DNA from: Chloroflexota bacterium
GTDB taxonomy: Bacteria > Chloroflexota > Anaerolineae > Anaerolineales > UBA4823
Assembly: GCA_030669775.1 (NCBI GenBank)
Contig: DAOVCZ010000018.1
Coordinates: 1 to 17,269 of the forward strand
Length of the DNA stretch: 17,269 bases
Direction of reading: 5' to 3'
Below, piece by piece: positions 6,694-13,822 of this stretch. The notes beneath the pieces are model-generated. The model did no database searches, was not told the origin of the DNA, and was given only the letters and a program-made list of their open reading frames with translations. The position numbers and the translations under genes were made by a program. The first letter of the stretch is position 1; the number at the start of each line of letters is the position of its first letter.

Positions 6694-9012
6694 TTGGAAG
6701 CTTATTGTGTAAAGTGTAAAACAAAACGGGAGATGGTAAACCCTCAGCCAGAATTTACGTCCAACGCTACTCCGGGTACTCGCGGAACCTGTCCGGTTTG
6801 CGAGACCACACTTTTCCGGATGGGGCGTACTCCAGCTCATGAAGGAATGACGCCTCCTGAAAAAGTCAAGAACACTCGCAAGAAGAAGCGTAAAGGTAAG
6901 CTGGTGATTGTCGAATCCCCAGCTAAAGCGCGTACAGTTGGAAATTTTCTCGGGAAGGGCTATACAGTGGAAGCTTCGGTTGGGCATGTGCGAGACCTGC
7001 TGCGCTCCCAGATATCGGTTGATGTAGAAAACAATTTCACTCCTAAGTACCGGGTTCCAAATGAGAAACGTCCGGTGGTTAAGGATCTCAAGAAGCTCGC
7101 CAAGAGTGCTGCTGAGGTTTACCTGGCCACTGACCCCGATCGCGAAGGAGAGGCTATAGCCTGGCATCTGCAAGAGGCGGTCGAGCTCGATCCCGAAATC
7201 ACCCAGCGAGTGATTTTCCACGAAATTACTGAACCTGCGATCGCTGAAGCCTTTGATCATCCAAGGGAAATCAATATGGATCTGGTGGATGCCCAACAGG
7301 CTCGGCGCATACTTGACCGCTTAGTTGGCTACAACCTCAGTCCCTTATTATGGCGAAAAGTTCGCAGCCGTTTATCCGCAGGGCGGGTGCAGTCGGTTGC
7401 TTTGCGATTGATCGTTGAGAGGGAACGCGAAATTGAGGCTTTCATTCCACAGGAATATTGGACAATTGAGGCTGAATTCCAGCCTGAGGGTACCCAGGAT
7501 TCTTTCATAGCCAAATTGGCTCGCGTTGATAAGGAAGAACCAACTCTCGAAACAGAAGAGAGTGTGCAGCCAATCTTGAGCGATATGGAGCTGGGTGAAT
7601 ATGAAATCACAAAGATCAAGCCTGGAGAACGTAAGCGCAAACCATTGCCACCTTTCATCACCAGCACCCTCCAGCAAGAAGCCTCCCGCCGGCTTGGCTT
7701 CAGCGCGCGACGGACGATGGCCCTTGCCCAACAACTCTATGAGGGAATTGATGTTGGAAATGGTGGATTGGTGGGTTTGATCACTTATATGCGCAGCGAT
7801 TCAACCAATGTATCGCAGTTAGCTCAAAAAGAGGCCTCCAAGTTCATCGCCCAACAATACGGAGAGAAATTCCTGCCGGCTAAAACCCCTGTCTACCGCA
7901 AAAAACCCCGTGGAGCCCAGGAGGCGCACGAGGCGATCCGGCCCACCTCGGTTATGCGGCAACCAGGAAACATCAAAGATTATCTCACTCGCGATCAACA
8001 CCGTCTATATCGTTTGATCTGGCAGCGGTTTGTCGCTTCCCAGATGGCAGCGGCGATTTATGATACTTTAGCTGTCGAAGTGATTGGGAACACAACAAAT
8101 CACGAATATCTCCTGCGCGCCTCAGGTTCCTCCATCCGCTTCCAAGGGTTCTTGATCGTGTATGAAAGCGCCAGGGTTGAAGATAAGACGTTTGCGGAGG
8201 ATGTGGATGTTCGCATCCCCAACAGTATTGAAGAAGGTCAATCTCAGAAGCTGTTGGAGCTGATACCAGAGCAACATTTCACCCAACCTCCGCCTCGTTT
8301 CAGTGAAGCTTCACTGGTTCGAACCTTGGAGGAAAATGGCATTGGTCGCCCATCAACTTATGCGCCCATCCTGGGGACCATCCAGCAGCGTGGTTATGTC
8401 TACCGTGAAAACAGACGCCTGTTTCCCACAGAAACCGGAATCTTGGTAAATGACTTACTGGTCGAGCATTTCCCGGACGTGATTGAGGTTGGATTCACAG
8501 CACGCATGGAGGCAGAACTCGATCGCATCGCCTCAGGTGATGAGCAGTGGGTGAATGTGATCAAAGAATTCTATGGCCCGTTTGAACAGGATGTAAAAAT
8601 CGCCGAAGAGAAGATACCCGAGATGAAAGTTGAACTCGAACCAATAGGTCGGGCTTGCCCGAAATGTGGTCATGACCTGGTGTTTCGCTGGGGACGATAT
8701 GGGAAGTTCATCAGCTGCAGCAATTTTCCCGAATGCCGCCATACCGAACCTTGGCTGCATAAGATCGGTGTCACCTGCCCATTAGATGGTGGTGAAGTGG
8801 TCGAACGGAAAACTCGCAAGGGTCGCACATTCTATGGTTGTTCAAATTACCCGGAGTGTGATTTCACTTCCTGGAAAAAACCATTGGCCAATCCATGCCC
8901 TCAATGTGGTGGTCTGCTAGTAGTAGCCAACAAGAATCACGCACAGTGTACCCAGTGCGAAGAACAATTTTCTCTTGACCAGGTTTCCGTTGAGGAAGCT
9001 TCAGCAAATTGA
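6694..9012 (+). CDS. topA: DNA topoisomerase I (type IA) with an extra N-terminal zinc ribbon
   Basis: TopA relaxes negatively supercoiled DNA by passing strands through a transient single-strand break. A four-cysteine zinc ribbon (C5, C8, C33, C36; residues 1-45, DUF5679-like) precedes a lysine-rich linker (63-68) and the TOPRIM domain. The TOPRIM has VIVESPAKA with E74, and DPDREGE with D147, D149 and E151. The active-site tyrosine is Y365 in LITYMRSDST. Three C-terminal zinc ribbons follow: C655/C658/C675/C681; C695/C716/C722, where the expected second cysteine is D698; and C735/C738/C752/C755. Total length is 772 aa. The start is a TTG at 6694 with GAGGT (6682-6686) 7 nt upstream; the ATG at 6687 is out of frame and soon stops. 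It begins 15 bp after manC. Confidence 0.96.
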   Translation: MEAYCVKCKTKREMVNPQPEFTSNATPGTRGTCPVCETTLFRMGRTPAHEGMTPPEKVKNTRKKKRKGKLVIVESPAKARTVGNFLGKGYTVEASVGHVRDLLRSQISVDVENNFTPKYRVPNEKRPVVKDLKKLAKSAAEVYLATDPDREGEAIAWHLQEAVELDPEITQRVIFHEITEPAIAEAFDHPREINMDLVDAQQARRILDRLVGYNLSPLLWRKVRSRLSAGRVQSVALRLIVEREREIEAFIPQEYWTIEAEFQPEGTQDSFIAKLARVDKEEPTLETEESVQPILSDMELGEYEITKIKPGERKRKPLPPFITSTLQQEASRRLGFSARRTMALAQQLYEGIDVGNGGLVGLITYMRSDSTNVSQLAQKEASKFIAQQYGEKFLPAKTPVYRKKPRGAQEAHEAIRPTSVMRQPGNIKDYLTRDQHRLYRLIWQRFVASQMAAAIYDTLAVEVIGNTTNHEYLLRASGSSIRFQGFLIVYESARVEDKTFAEDVDVRIPNSIEEGQSQKLLELIPEQHFTQPPPRFSEASLVRTLEENGIGRPSTYAPILGTIQQRGYVYRENRRLFPTETGILVNDLLVEHFPDVIEVGFTARMEAELDRIASGDEQWVNVIKEFYGPFEQDVKIAEEKIPEMKVELEPIGRACPKCGHDLVFRWGRYGKFISCSNFPECRHTEPWLHKIGVTCPLDGGEVVERKTRKGRTFYGCSNYPECDFTSWKKPLANPCPQCGGLLVVANKNHAQCTQCEEQFSLDQVSVEEASAN

Positions 9013-9068
9013 ACGTTCCGGCATGAGTCTTGCACCATTATGCGATGAAGATTTCCGCACTTTTGTGC

Positions 9069-9095
9069 TAAAATTTAATCTATACTGAAATTTTA
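9069..9095 (+). promoter_or_regulatory. A/T-rich inverted repeat with TATACT, putative promoter-operator
   Basis: TAAAATTT (9069-9076) and AAATTTTA (9088-9095) form a perfect 8 bp inverted repeat with an 11 nt spacer that contains TATACT (9081-9086), a fair -10 box. No good -35 partner is visible. It sits 22 bp before the start codon of the downstream membrane protein gene. The low complexity of the arms makes chance occurrence plausible. Confidence 0.3.
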
Positions 9096-9117
9096 AGAAT
9101 TCATCGGAGAGAGGAAA

Positions 9118-10095
9118 ATGGATGACATCCGTGAGCAACTCAACAAACCACTTTGGATCGGGATCATCAGCTTCATTGTCGGTCTATTAATTGGATTGGT
9201 CGTATTAGGTTGGTGGCTATGGCCTGTGCAATGGACAGATGCGGGACCCAGCGATTTGCGTCCTGAATTTCAGGAAACTTACCTGCGTATGGCGATCGAT
9301 TCCTATACTCTTAACCAAGATGCGGCTATCGCCCAACAGCGAATCGCCGAAGTTGGTGAGAACTCCGCAGAAATCCTGGCGAACATCGCTGCCGATCCGG
9401 GTACACAGAATACAGATTCGATTCAGGCGTTTATCCTTTTCTCAGGTACCGAACCTTCTGAGGAAGTTGCTCCTGCCCCTGAAGAGACAACCAGCCAGGC
9501 GCGTAGTTGGCTTCCCTGGTTATGCTTGATTACACTGTTGTTAGCAGGAGCTCTGGTAACTGTTTTCCTGTTCCGGAATCGATCATTCAGTTTCAGTCTT
9601 CCTTCAACCCGCAAGGAAGCCCCACCGGAGGCTGAATATCCGGAATACACAGCGGCTGAGGAAGAACCACCGCTAGCCCAATTCATGACAACCTACCAGA
9701 TTGGAAACGATCTCTTTGATGATTCATTTAGTATCGACTCGCCTGCAGGGGAGTTCCTGGGTGAATGCGGTGTGGGTATTTCTGAGACGATCGGTGTTGG
9801 TGACCCAAAGAAGGTCACTGCTTTCGAAGTTTGGCTGTTTGACAAGAATGATATTCAAACCGTTACCACCGTTTTGATGAGCCAGAATACATTTGCCGAT
9901 GATGCTACCCGCCAGCGCTTATCTGCAAAGGGCGAACCAGTCCAGGCAGAACCCAGCCGGGAAATGGTCCTGGAGACAGCCACCCTGCGCCTGGAAGCTC
10001 GAGTTGTCGATATGTCTTACGGCTCTGGAGCATTACCACCTGAAAGCTTCTTTGACCGGATAACTCTCGAGTTGGTCGCCTGGCCAAAGGGATAG
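9118..10095 (+). CDS. Unrecognised two-helix membrane protein
   Basis: I do not recognise a family. The 325 aa protein has a short polar N-terminus, a first transmembrane segment (about 13-34, GIISFIVGLLIGLVVLGWW) and a polar segment of about 95 residues. A proline/glutamate-rich stretch (111-125) precedes a second transmembrane segment (about 131-152). A negatively charged linker (166-186) leads to a C-terminal domain (about 187-325) with predicted alternating strand and helix, including FEVWLFDKNDIQTV and a charged ATLRLEARVVDMSYG. With the N-terminus inside, the middle segment would be outside and the C-terminal domain cytoplasmic. The ATG at 9118 follows GGAGAGAGG. It lies 105 bp after topA and ends just before a strong terminator, so it may be a single-gene unit. 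Reading frame and topology are well supported; function is unknown. Confidence 0.85.
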   Translation: MDDIREQLNKPLWIGIISFIVGLLIGLVVLGWWLWPVQWTDAGPSDLRPEFQETYLRMAIDSYTLNQDAAIAQQRIAEVGENSAEILANIAADPGTQNTDSIQAFILFSGTEPSEEVAPAPEETTSQARSWLPWLCLITLLLAGALVTVFLFRNRSFSFSLPSTRKEAPPEAEYPEYTAAEEEPPLAQFMTTYQIGNDLFDDSFSIDSPAGEFLGECGVGISETIGVGDPKKVTAFEVWLFDKNDIQTVTTVLMSQNTFADDATRQRLSAKGEPVQAEPSREMVLETATLRLEARVVDMSYGSGALPPESFFDRITLELVAWPKG

Positions 10096-10116
10096 ATAAT
10101 TCTTTACATGAATATA

Positions 10117-10147
10117 AAAAGCAGTGAACCTTAGGTTCACTGCTTTT
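10117..10147. terminator. Bidirectional intrinsic terminator between convergent genes
   Basis: A perfect 14 bp stem, AAAAGCAGTGAACC (10117-10130) with GGTTCACTGCTTTT (10134-10147), has a 3 nt loop. It ends in four T on the plus strand, and the A-tract on the left supplies the T-run for the minus strand. It lies 22 bp after the end of the plus-strand membrane protein gene and about 23 bp beyond the greA stop on the other strand, so it should serve both. Confidence 0.93.
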
Positions 10148-10169
10148 GTTGTTAATCATAAATCTACGA

Positions 10170-10637
10170 TCATTCAATCTTTATTATCTTCAAGCGAACC
10201 TGACCAGCAGGTGTTTCGGCAATAACCTCTTTGCCTTCCTGACCGCCGAGTAGTGCTGCGCCAAAGGGTGATTCATTTGATATACGCCCATTTTTTGGAT
10301 CAGCTTCCTTTGCACCTACTAAATAGTATCTCTCAGGAGGGTAGTCAGCCTCTTGAATAGTGACCTGAGAGCCAATCGTCACAACGCCGTGACTGCCATC
10401 CATCTCTTCGATGATCACCGTGTTCCTTAATACGTATTCCAGTTCCTGTATCTTACCCTCAAGGAATGCCTGGTACTCTTTGGCTGCGTGGTAGTCCGCG
10501 TTTTCGGATAAATCTCCCATTTGGATGGCAGATCGCAAGCGTTTGGCCAGCTCATCTCTTTCGGGGCCTTTCAACCGTTCGAGTTCTTCGCGTAGGCTTT
10601 TTGCACCTTCATAAGTTAAATATTGTTCATCACCCAT
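10170..10637 (-). CDS. greA: Transcription elongation factor GreA
   Basis: GreA enters the secondary channel of RNA polymerase and stimulates cleavage of backtracked RNA. The 155 aa match the usual ~158. The N-terminal coiled coil (about 8-75) carries the tip motif GDLSENADYHAAKE, with acidic residues D42 and E45 that correspond to the catalytic-site residues D41 and E44 of the E. coli protein. The C-terminal FKBP-like domain (about 80-155) includes GSQVTIQ and ISNESPFGAALLG. The ATG at 10637 is preceded by GGAG (10645-10648 on the plus strand). It has its own promoter and terminates at the bidirectional hairpin. It lies downstream of dgt on the same strand with 89 bp between them. Confidence 0.96.
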   Translation of the reverse strand: MGDEQYLTYEGAKSLREELERLKGPERDELAKRLRSAIQMGDLSENADYHAAKEYQAFLEGKIQELEYVLRNTVIIEEMDGSHGVVTIGSQVTIQEADYPPERYYLVGAKEADPKNGRISNESPFGAALLGGQEGKEVIAETPAGQVRLKIIKIE

Positions 10638-10657
10638 CAGTTTTCTCCAAGGGGCGT

Positions 10658-10663
10658 ATTATA
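10658..10663 (-). promoter_or_regulatory. greA promoter, -10 element
   Basis: The minus strand reads TATAAT exactly, 20 nt before the greA ATG. Transcription should begin near 10651, leaving a short leader of about 14 nt that still holds the GGAG ribosome site. A convincing -35 box is not visible; TGTTCA at 17 bp matches three of six positions. Confidence 0.5.
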
Positions 10664-10726
10664 CCGTGAAAAAAGAATCATGAACACACCCCGTCTCCAG
10701 TAAACTAAGTTAAAGATGTTCAAAAA

Positions 10727-11878
10727 TTACGGCAAAGAGGATGGATCAAAAAGCTTGCTGTGCTCTTGTAAAGCGAAACGATCGGTCATCCCTGCAATGT
10801 AATCACATATCGTGCGTTCCAAGCCGCGAGATTCAATGAAACCTTGTACATGTTGGGGTAGCATGGCGGGCTCTGATTGATAGGCTTTAAACAGGTCGGT
10901 GATGATGCGTTCTGCTTTAACCGCCATGCGCACTACCCGGTTATGCCGGTACATGTTTGCATAAAGGAAATCCTTCATCTGGCGGTTGCGCCGGTGCATG
11001 TCCTCACTGAACCCGATCACATTAAATTGTAGTTGCTGTAATTCCTCAACCGAGCGCACACTGTTCTCCCGCAGACATTGAACGGTTGCATTAACCAGAT
11101 CGGTCACTTCCAGACCAATTAAACGTCGGATCAGACGGTGGCGGGAAAGATCATCCAATTGCCCACCGCGCCAACCAATACTCTTAACCAAGATTTCCCA
11201 TAAAGTAATCCCCTCCAGCATCTGGGGCGTGATCATGCCTGACCTTAAACCATCGTCCAGGTCGTGGGCTGTATAAGCCAGTTCATCCGCTGCGTTCGCA
11301 ATTTGGGCTTCCAAATGACCGCGTAAATCAGGGTTGTAATCGGAGGCGTCGGCTATGTCGTATTCTGATTCGTGCTTTACGATACCTTCGCGTACTTCCC
11401 AGGTAAGGTTTAAACCTGGAAATTCTGGATATCTCTCCTCGAGCTCAGTGACAATGCGCAGTGATTGTTTATTATGATCGAAACCACCATAATCTTTCAT
11501 CAAGCGACCCAGAGCTACTTCCCCGGAATGTCCGAACGGTGCATGACCTAGATCATGGGCCAGGCAAATGGCCTCCTCCATATCCTCATTCGCCCCTAGA
11601 GTGCGGGCGATCGTTCGCCCGATTTGAGCCACTTCCAAGGTGTGCGTCAGGCGCGTCCGGTAGTAATCACCTTCATGGATGATGAAAACCTGGGTTTTAT
11701 ACTCGAGGCGGCGGAATGCCGTCGTGTGCAGGATGCGATCCCGGTCACGTTGGAATGCTGTTCGGTATTCAGGCTCGTCCTCCGCATAAAAGCGTCCTTT
11801 CGTGGCCTTGCTTCTTAATCCGTATGGCGCCAGATTGCGCTCCTCATTGGCTTCTAGTTGTTCGCGTTTGAAGTACAT
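10727..11878 (-). CDS. dgt: dGTP triphosphohydrolase (HD superfamily dNTPase)
   Basis: Enzymes of this family split dNTPs into deoxynucleoside and triphosphate, helping control the dNTP pool. The 383 aa protein has the Dgt opening LAPYGLRSKATKGR (16-29), FQRDRDRILHTTAFRRLEYKTQVF (42-65) and the HD metal site: H79 in RLTHTLEV, H108-D109 in LAHDLGHAPFGHSGE, and D198 in ADELAYTAHDLDDG. The length is like the shorter type of the family. The ATG at 11878 gives the expected N-terminus, but there is no ribosome site before it. TATAAT ends 8 nt upstream, implying a leaderless mRNA. It lies 131 bp downstream of the isoprenoid operon. Which dNTP is preferred cannot be read from sequence. Confidence 0.93.
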   Translation of the reverse strand: MYFKREQLEANEERNLAPYGLRSKATKGRFYAEDEPEYRTAFQRDRDRILHTTAFRRLEYKTQVFIIHEGDYYRTRLTHTLEVAQIGRTIARTLGANEDMEEAICLAHDLGHAPFGHSGEVALGRLMKDYGGFDHNKQSLRIVTELEERYPEFPGLNLTWEVREGIVKHESEYDIADASDYNPDLRGHLEAQIANAADELAYTAHDLDDGLRSGMITPQMLEGITLWEILVKSIGWRGGQLDDLSRHRLIRRLIGLEVTDLVNATVQCLRENSVRSVEELQQLQFNVIGFSEDMHRRNRQMKDFLYANMYRHNRVVRMAVKAERIITDLFKAYQSEPAMLPQHVQGFIESRGLERTICDYIAGMTDRFALQEHSKLFDPSSLP

Positions 11879-11886
11879 AATGTCTC

Positions 11887-11892
11887 ATTATA
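11887..11892 (-). promoter_or_regulatory. dgt promoter -10 element placed for leaderless transcription
   Basis: The minus strand reads TATAAT, then GAGACATT, then the dgt ATG. With 8 nt between the box and the start codon, transcription would start at or within 1-2 nt of the A of the ATG. The bases before the ATG contain no Shine-Dalgarno sequence; upstream is CCTCC, the opposite polarity. The best -35 candidate is TTGATT at a short 15 bp spacing. Confidence 0.6.
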
Positions 11893-11940
11893 GGAGGACA
11901 TGGGGGAAATCAATACAAAAGATGATTTCAGAGTTATTTT

Positions 11941-12007
11941 CTCAATTATAACTTATGCGGGGATGTGATCCTCAGCCCGCAGACTTATGCTCAATTACTA
12001 TTGATGC
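11941..12007. repeat. Repeat-rich spacer between ipk and dgt
   Basis: Two 18 bp imperfect direct repeats (11941-11958 and 11990-12007; 14 of 18 bases agree, both starting CTCAATTA and ending ATGC) flank a hairpin. Its outer arms are TGCGGG (11956-11961) and CCCGCA (11976-11981), with GGAT-GTG-ATCC inside. No T-run follows on either strand. It lies just past the stop codon of the ipk gene, so it could be a weak transcript end or a protein-binding site near the dgt promoter. Confidence 0.35.
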
Positions 12008-12009
12008 CC

Positions 12010-12831
12010 TTATTGGCTGCGGATGACAGTCCCTTTGTGTGATCCGAGCAACACTTCCTGCAGTTGTCCGGGTTTATCTCCTGAAAAGATCAAGATTTCC
12101 AGTTCTGGGATTGCGCGGGTAAGTGCCACACATTGCTCGACTTTACTCTTCATGCCACCGGTTACATCTGTTGCTGCCGAACCACTCAATGCCGGAAGGA
12201 TTTCTTCGTGATTGGCAGGTGTGATTATTGGGATGATCTGCGAGCGATTTGGAAAATCTTTCCAAACACCAGGTTCGATCCCAGCCAACAACAATCTCTT
12301 GGGTTGGAATTTCCTCGCTAGGTGAGCAAACAGATCCTCTGTAGAAAGGATCGTGCCCCCGCGTTGAATGTCAAAAATTACATCACCATAAATGATGGGC
12401 AATAAACCGGCGACTAGTGCCGCTTCGAGCTGTCCTAAATCCCAACGAGCTACTTCTCCATCTCGGGCAATCACACTGGCTGAAGGAGGCAAAGCGATGG
12501 CCGGTAATCCTGCCTCAATTAAGGCTTCTGTTACCAGACGATTCAGGGTTGCTGCATCCCACCACACTTCTGCAAAACCATGCCATTGATCTGGCGTATG
12601 GACTCCTTGGCGTGTGCCATGTTGTTGGGCAGACACGTGCCCATAAGAACCAGCCCCATGACCGATAATCAGGCGTAAAGATGGTCGTTGCTGCAGAGCC
12701 GATGCGATTTCATCCGCTATGCGGAGCAGGGTTTCCTGCCGCAATGTGCGCGGGCGTGACTTGTCGGTGATCAATGACCCACCTAATTTCAGCAAGGTAA
12801 GAGATTGGGAATTATCGCTAATACTGTTCAT
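12010..12831 (-). CDS. ipk: Isopentenyl phosphate kinase
   Basis: This amino-acid-kinase-family enzyme phosphorylates isopentenyl phosphate to isopentenyl diphosphate with ATP. The N-terminal nucleotide-binding motif is KLGGSLITDK (15-24). The glycine-rich IIGHGAGSYGHV (55-66) contains the histidine-bearing GxGS[FY]GH signature that separates isopentenyl phosphate kinases from other family members (H65, with H58 nearby). Further along are GDVIFD, GGTILSTEDL and TGGMKSKV, the last near the C-terminus and typical of the family. The length of 273 aa is normal. The ATG at 12831 has GAGG about 8 nt upstream. It is the last gene of a three-gene operon, 25 bp after mevalonate kinase. The pairing supports the alternative mevalonate pathway. 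Confidence 0.93.
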   Translation of the reverse strand: MNSISDNSQSLTLLKLGGSLITDKSRPRTLRQETLLRIADEIASALQQRPSLRLIIGHGAGSYGHVSAQQHGTRQGVHTPDQWHGFAEVWWDAATLNRLVTEALIEAGLPAIALPPSASVIARDGEVARWDLGQLEAALVAGLLPIIYGDVIFDIQRGGTILSTEDLFAHLARKFQPKRLLLAGIEPGVWKDFPNRSQIIPIITPANHEEILPALSGSAATDVTGGMKSKVEQCVALTRAIPELEILIFSGDKPGQLQEVLLGSHKGTVIRSQ

Positions 12832-12856
12832 TGAAATTGCCTCAGCTTTTCAAGCC

Positions 12857-13816
12857 TCAATTTTTTACCTCAGTCACGATGGTATTCGTTGCTCCAGCGG
12901 AAATTAATGCATCCGCGATTTGTTCAGCGGTTTCCCTGGGTACCAGAGCGATCATATTGCCGCCTCGACCGCCACCAGACAGCTTGGCACCGTAGGCACC
13001 TGCCTGGCGGGCAGCCCGAACGAGGTGATCCAGCTCTGCGGATGAAACACCCATTTTCACCAGTAAATCTTGATTTTCATCCATCAATGGACCAAGAGCA
13101 GCGATATCACCATTTTCAATTGCCCCTCTGGCCTGATTGACGATCGCACCTGTACTCGCAAACAATCTCTCATATAAGATGCCTTTCTCCTGCCAGGCAC
13201 TGCGAACATCTCCCACTGTCACCGCAGTTGGGCTGGGGACACCCGAATCGCCAATCAGAATTGTGAAAGGTTTCGCAACGTTGAACCTGTCAACCTGGCC
13301 TGCTTCCCCTTCTGGGGTTCTGACATAGTAGACTGGCTTTTCATATGTGATCACCGTGTTGTCGATTCCGGACGGTGTCCCATGGTGCAACTTTTCCACT
13401 TCGTATGCCAGAATCGATACCTGTTCGTCAGGCAGGGGCTGACCTAAGAACTCAGATAAAGCGCGGATAATCGCTACCGATACTGCTGCCCCAGATCCTA
13501 AACCGGCTGCAATAGGGATCGTCGAGGTTATTCTGATTACCATAGCTGGAATGCGGGAAATATTGGTGGCTTTAAAAACGCCGCTGATCGCGAGAGACAG
13601 GGGATTATCAGCTGGCAGCTCTTCCAAGGAGGACTCAAGACCTATATCCGGTGCTTGAAGGCTCACCCAACCCCTTGGACGGTCGGGTCGTGCAGAAACG
13701 ATGGCTCTCGCCCTAACCTGGTTCACAGGGACTGCAATCGCCGGTTGTCCATACACGACTGCGTGTTCCCCGAACAGGATGACTTTCCCAGGAGCAGATG
13801 CGGAGATGGCGGGCAT
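12857..13816 (-). CDS. mvk: Mevalonate kinase (GHMP family)
   Basis: Mevalonate kinase converts mevalonate to mevalonate 5-phosphate in the cytosol, an early step toward isoprenoids. The 319 aa protein has the three GHMP motifs: APGKVILFGEHAVVYGQPA (8-26), the ATP loop PIAAGLGSGAAV (101-112) and KLSGGGRGG (278-286). TPSGIDNTV (147-155) supplies D152, the likely catalytic aspartate, and the EHAVVYG sequence favours mevalonate kinase over galacto- or homoserine kinases. It begins 6 bp after the UbiA-like gene and is followed after 25 bp by ipk, so all three are probably one transcript. Confidence 0.95.
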   Translation of the reverse strand: MPAISASAPGKVILFGEHAVVYGQPAIAVPVNQVRARAIVSARPDRPRGWVSLQAPDIGLESSLEELPADNPLSLAISGVFKATNISRIPAMVIRITSTIPIAAGLGSGAAVSVAIIRALSEFLGQPLPDEQVSILAYEVEKLHHGTPSGIDNTVITYEKPVYYVRTPEGEAGQVDRFNVAKPFTILIGDSGVPSPTAVTVGDVRSAWQEKGILYERLFASTGAIVNQARGAIENGDIAALGPLMDENQDLLVKMGVSSAELDHLVRAARQAGAYGAKLSGGGRGGNMIALVPRETAEQIADALISAGATNTIVTEVKN

Positions 13817-13822
13817 GGTGGT

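Noticed and set aside
6598..7296. A 232-codon minus-strand open frame across the manC-topA junction
   Set aside because: It lies opposite two confidently identified genes, shows no recognisable domain and has no promoter or ribosome site.
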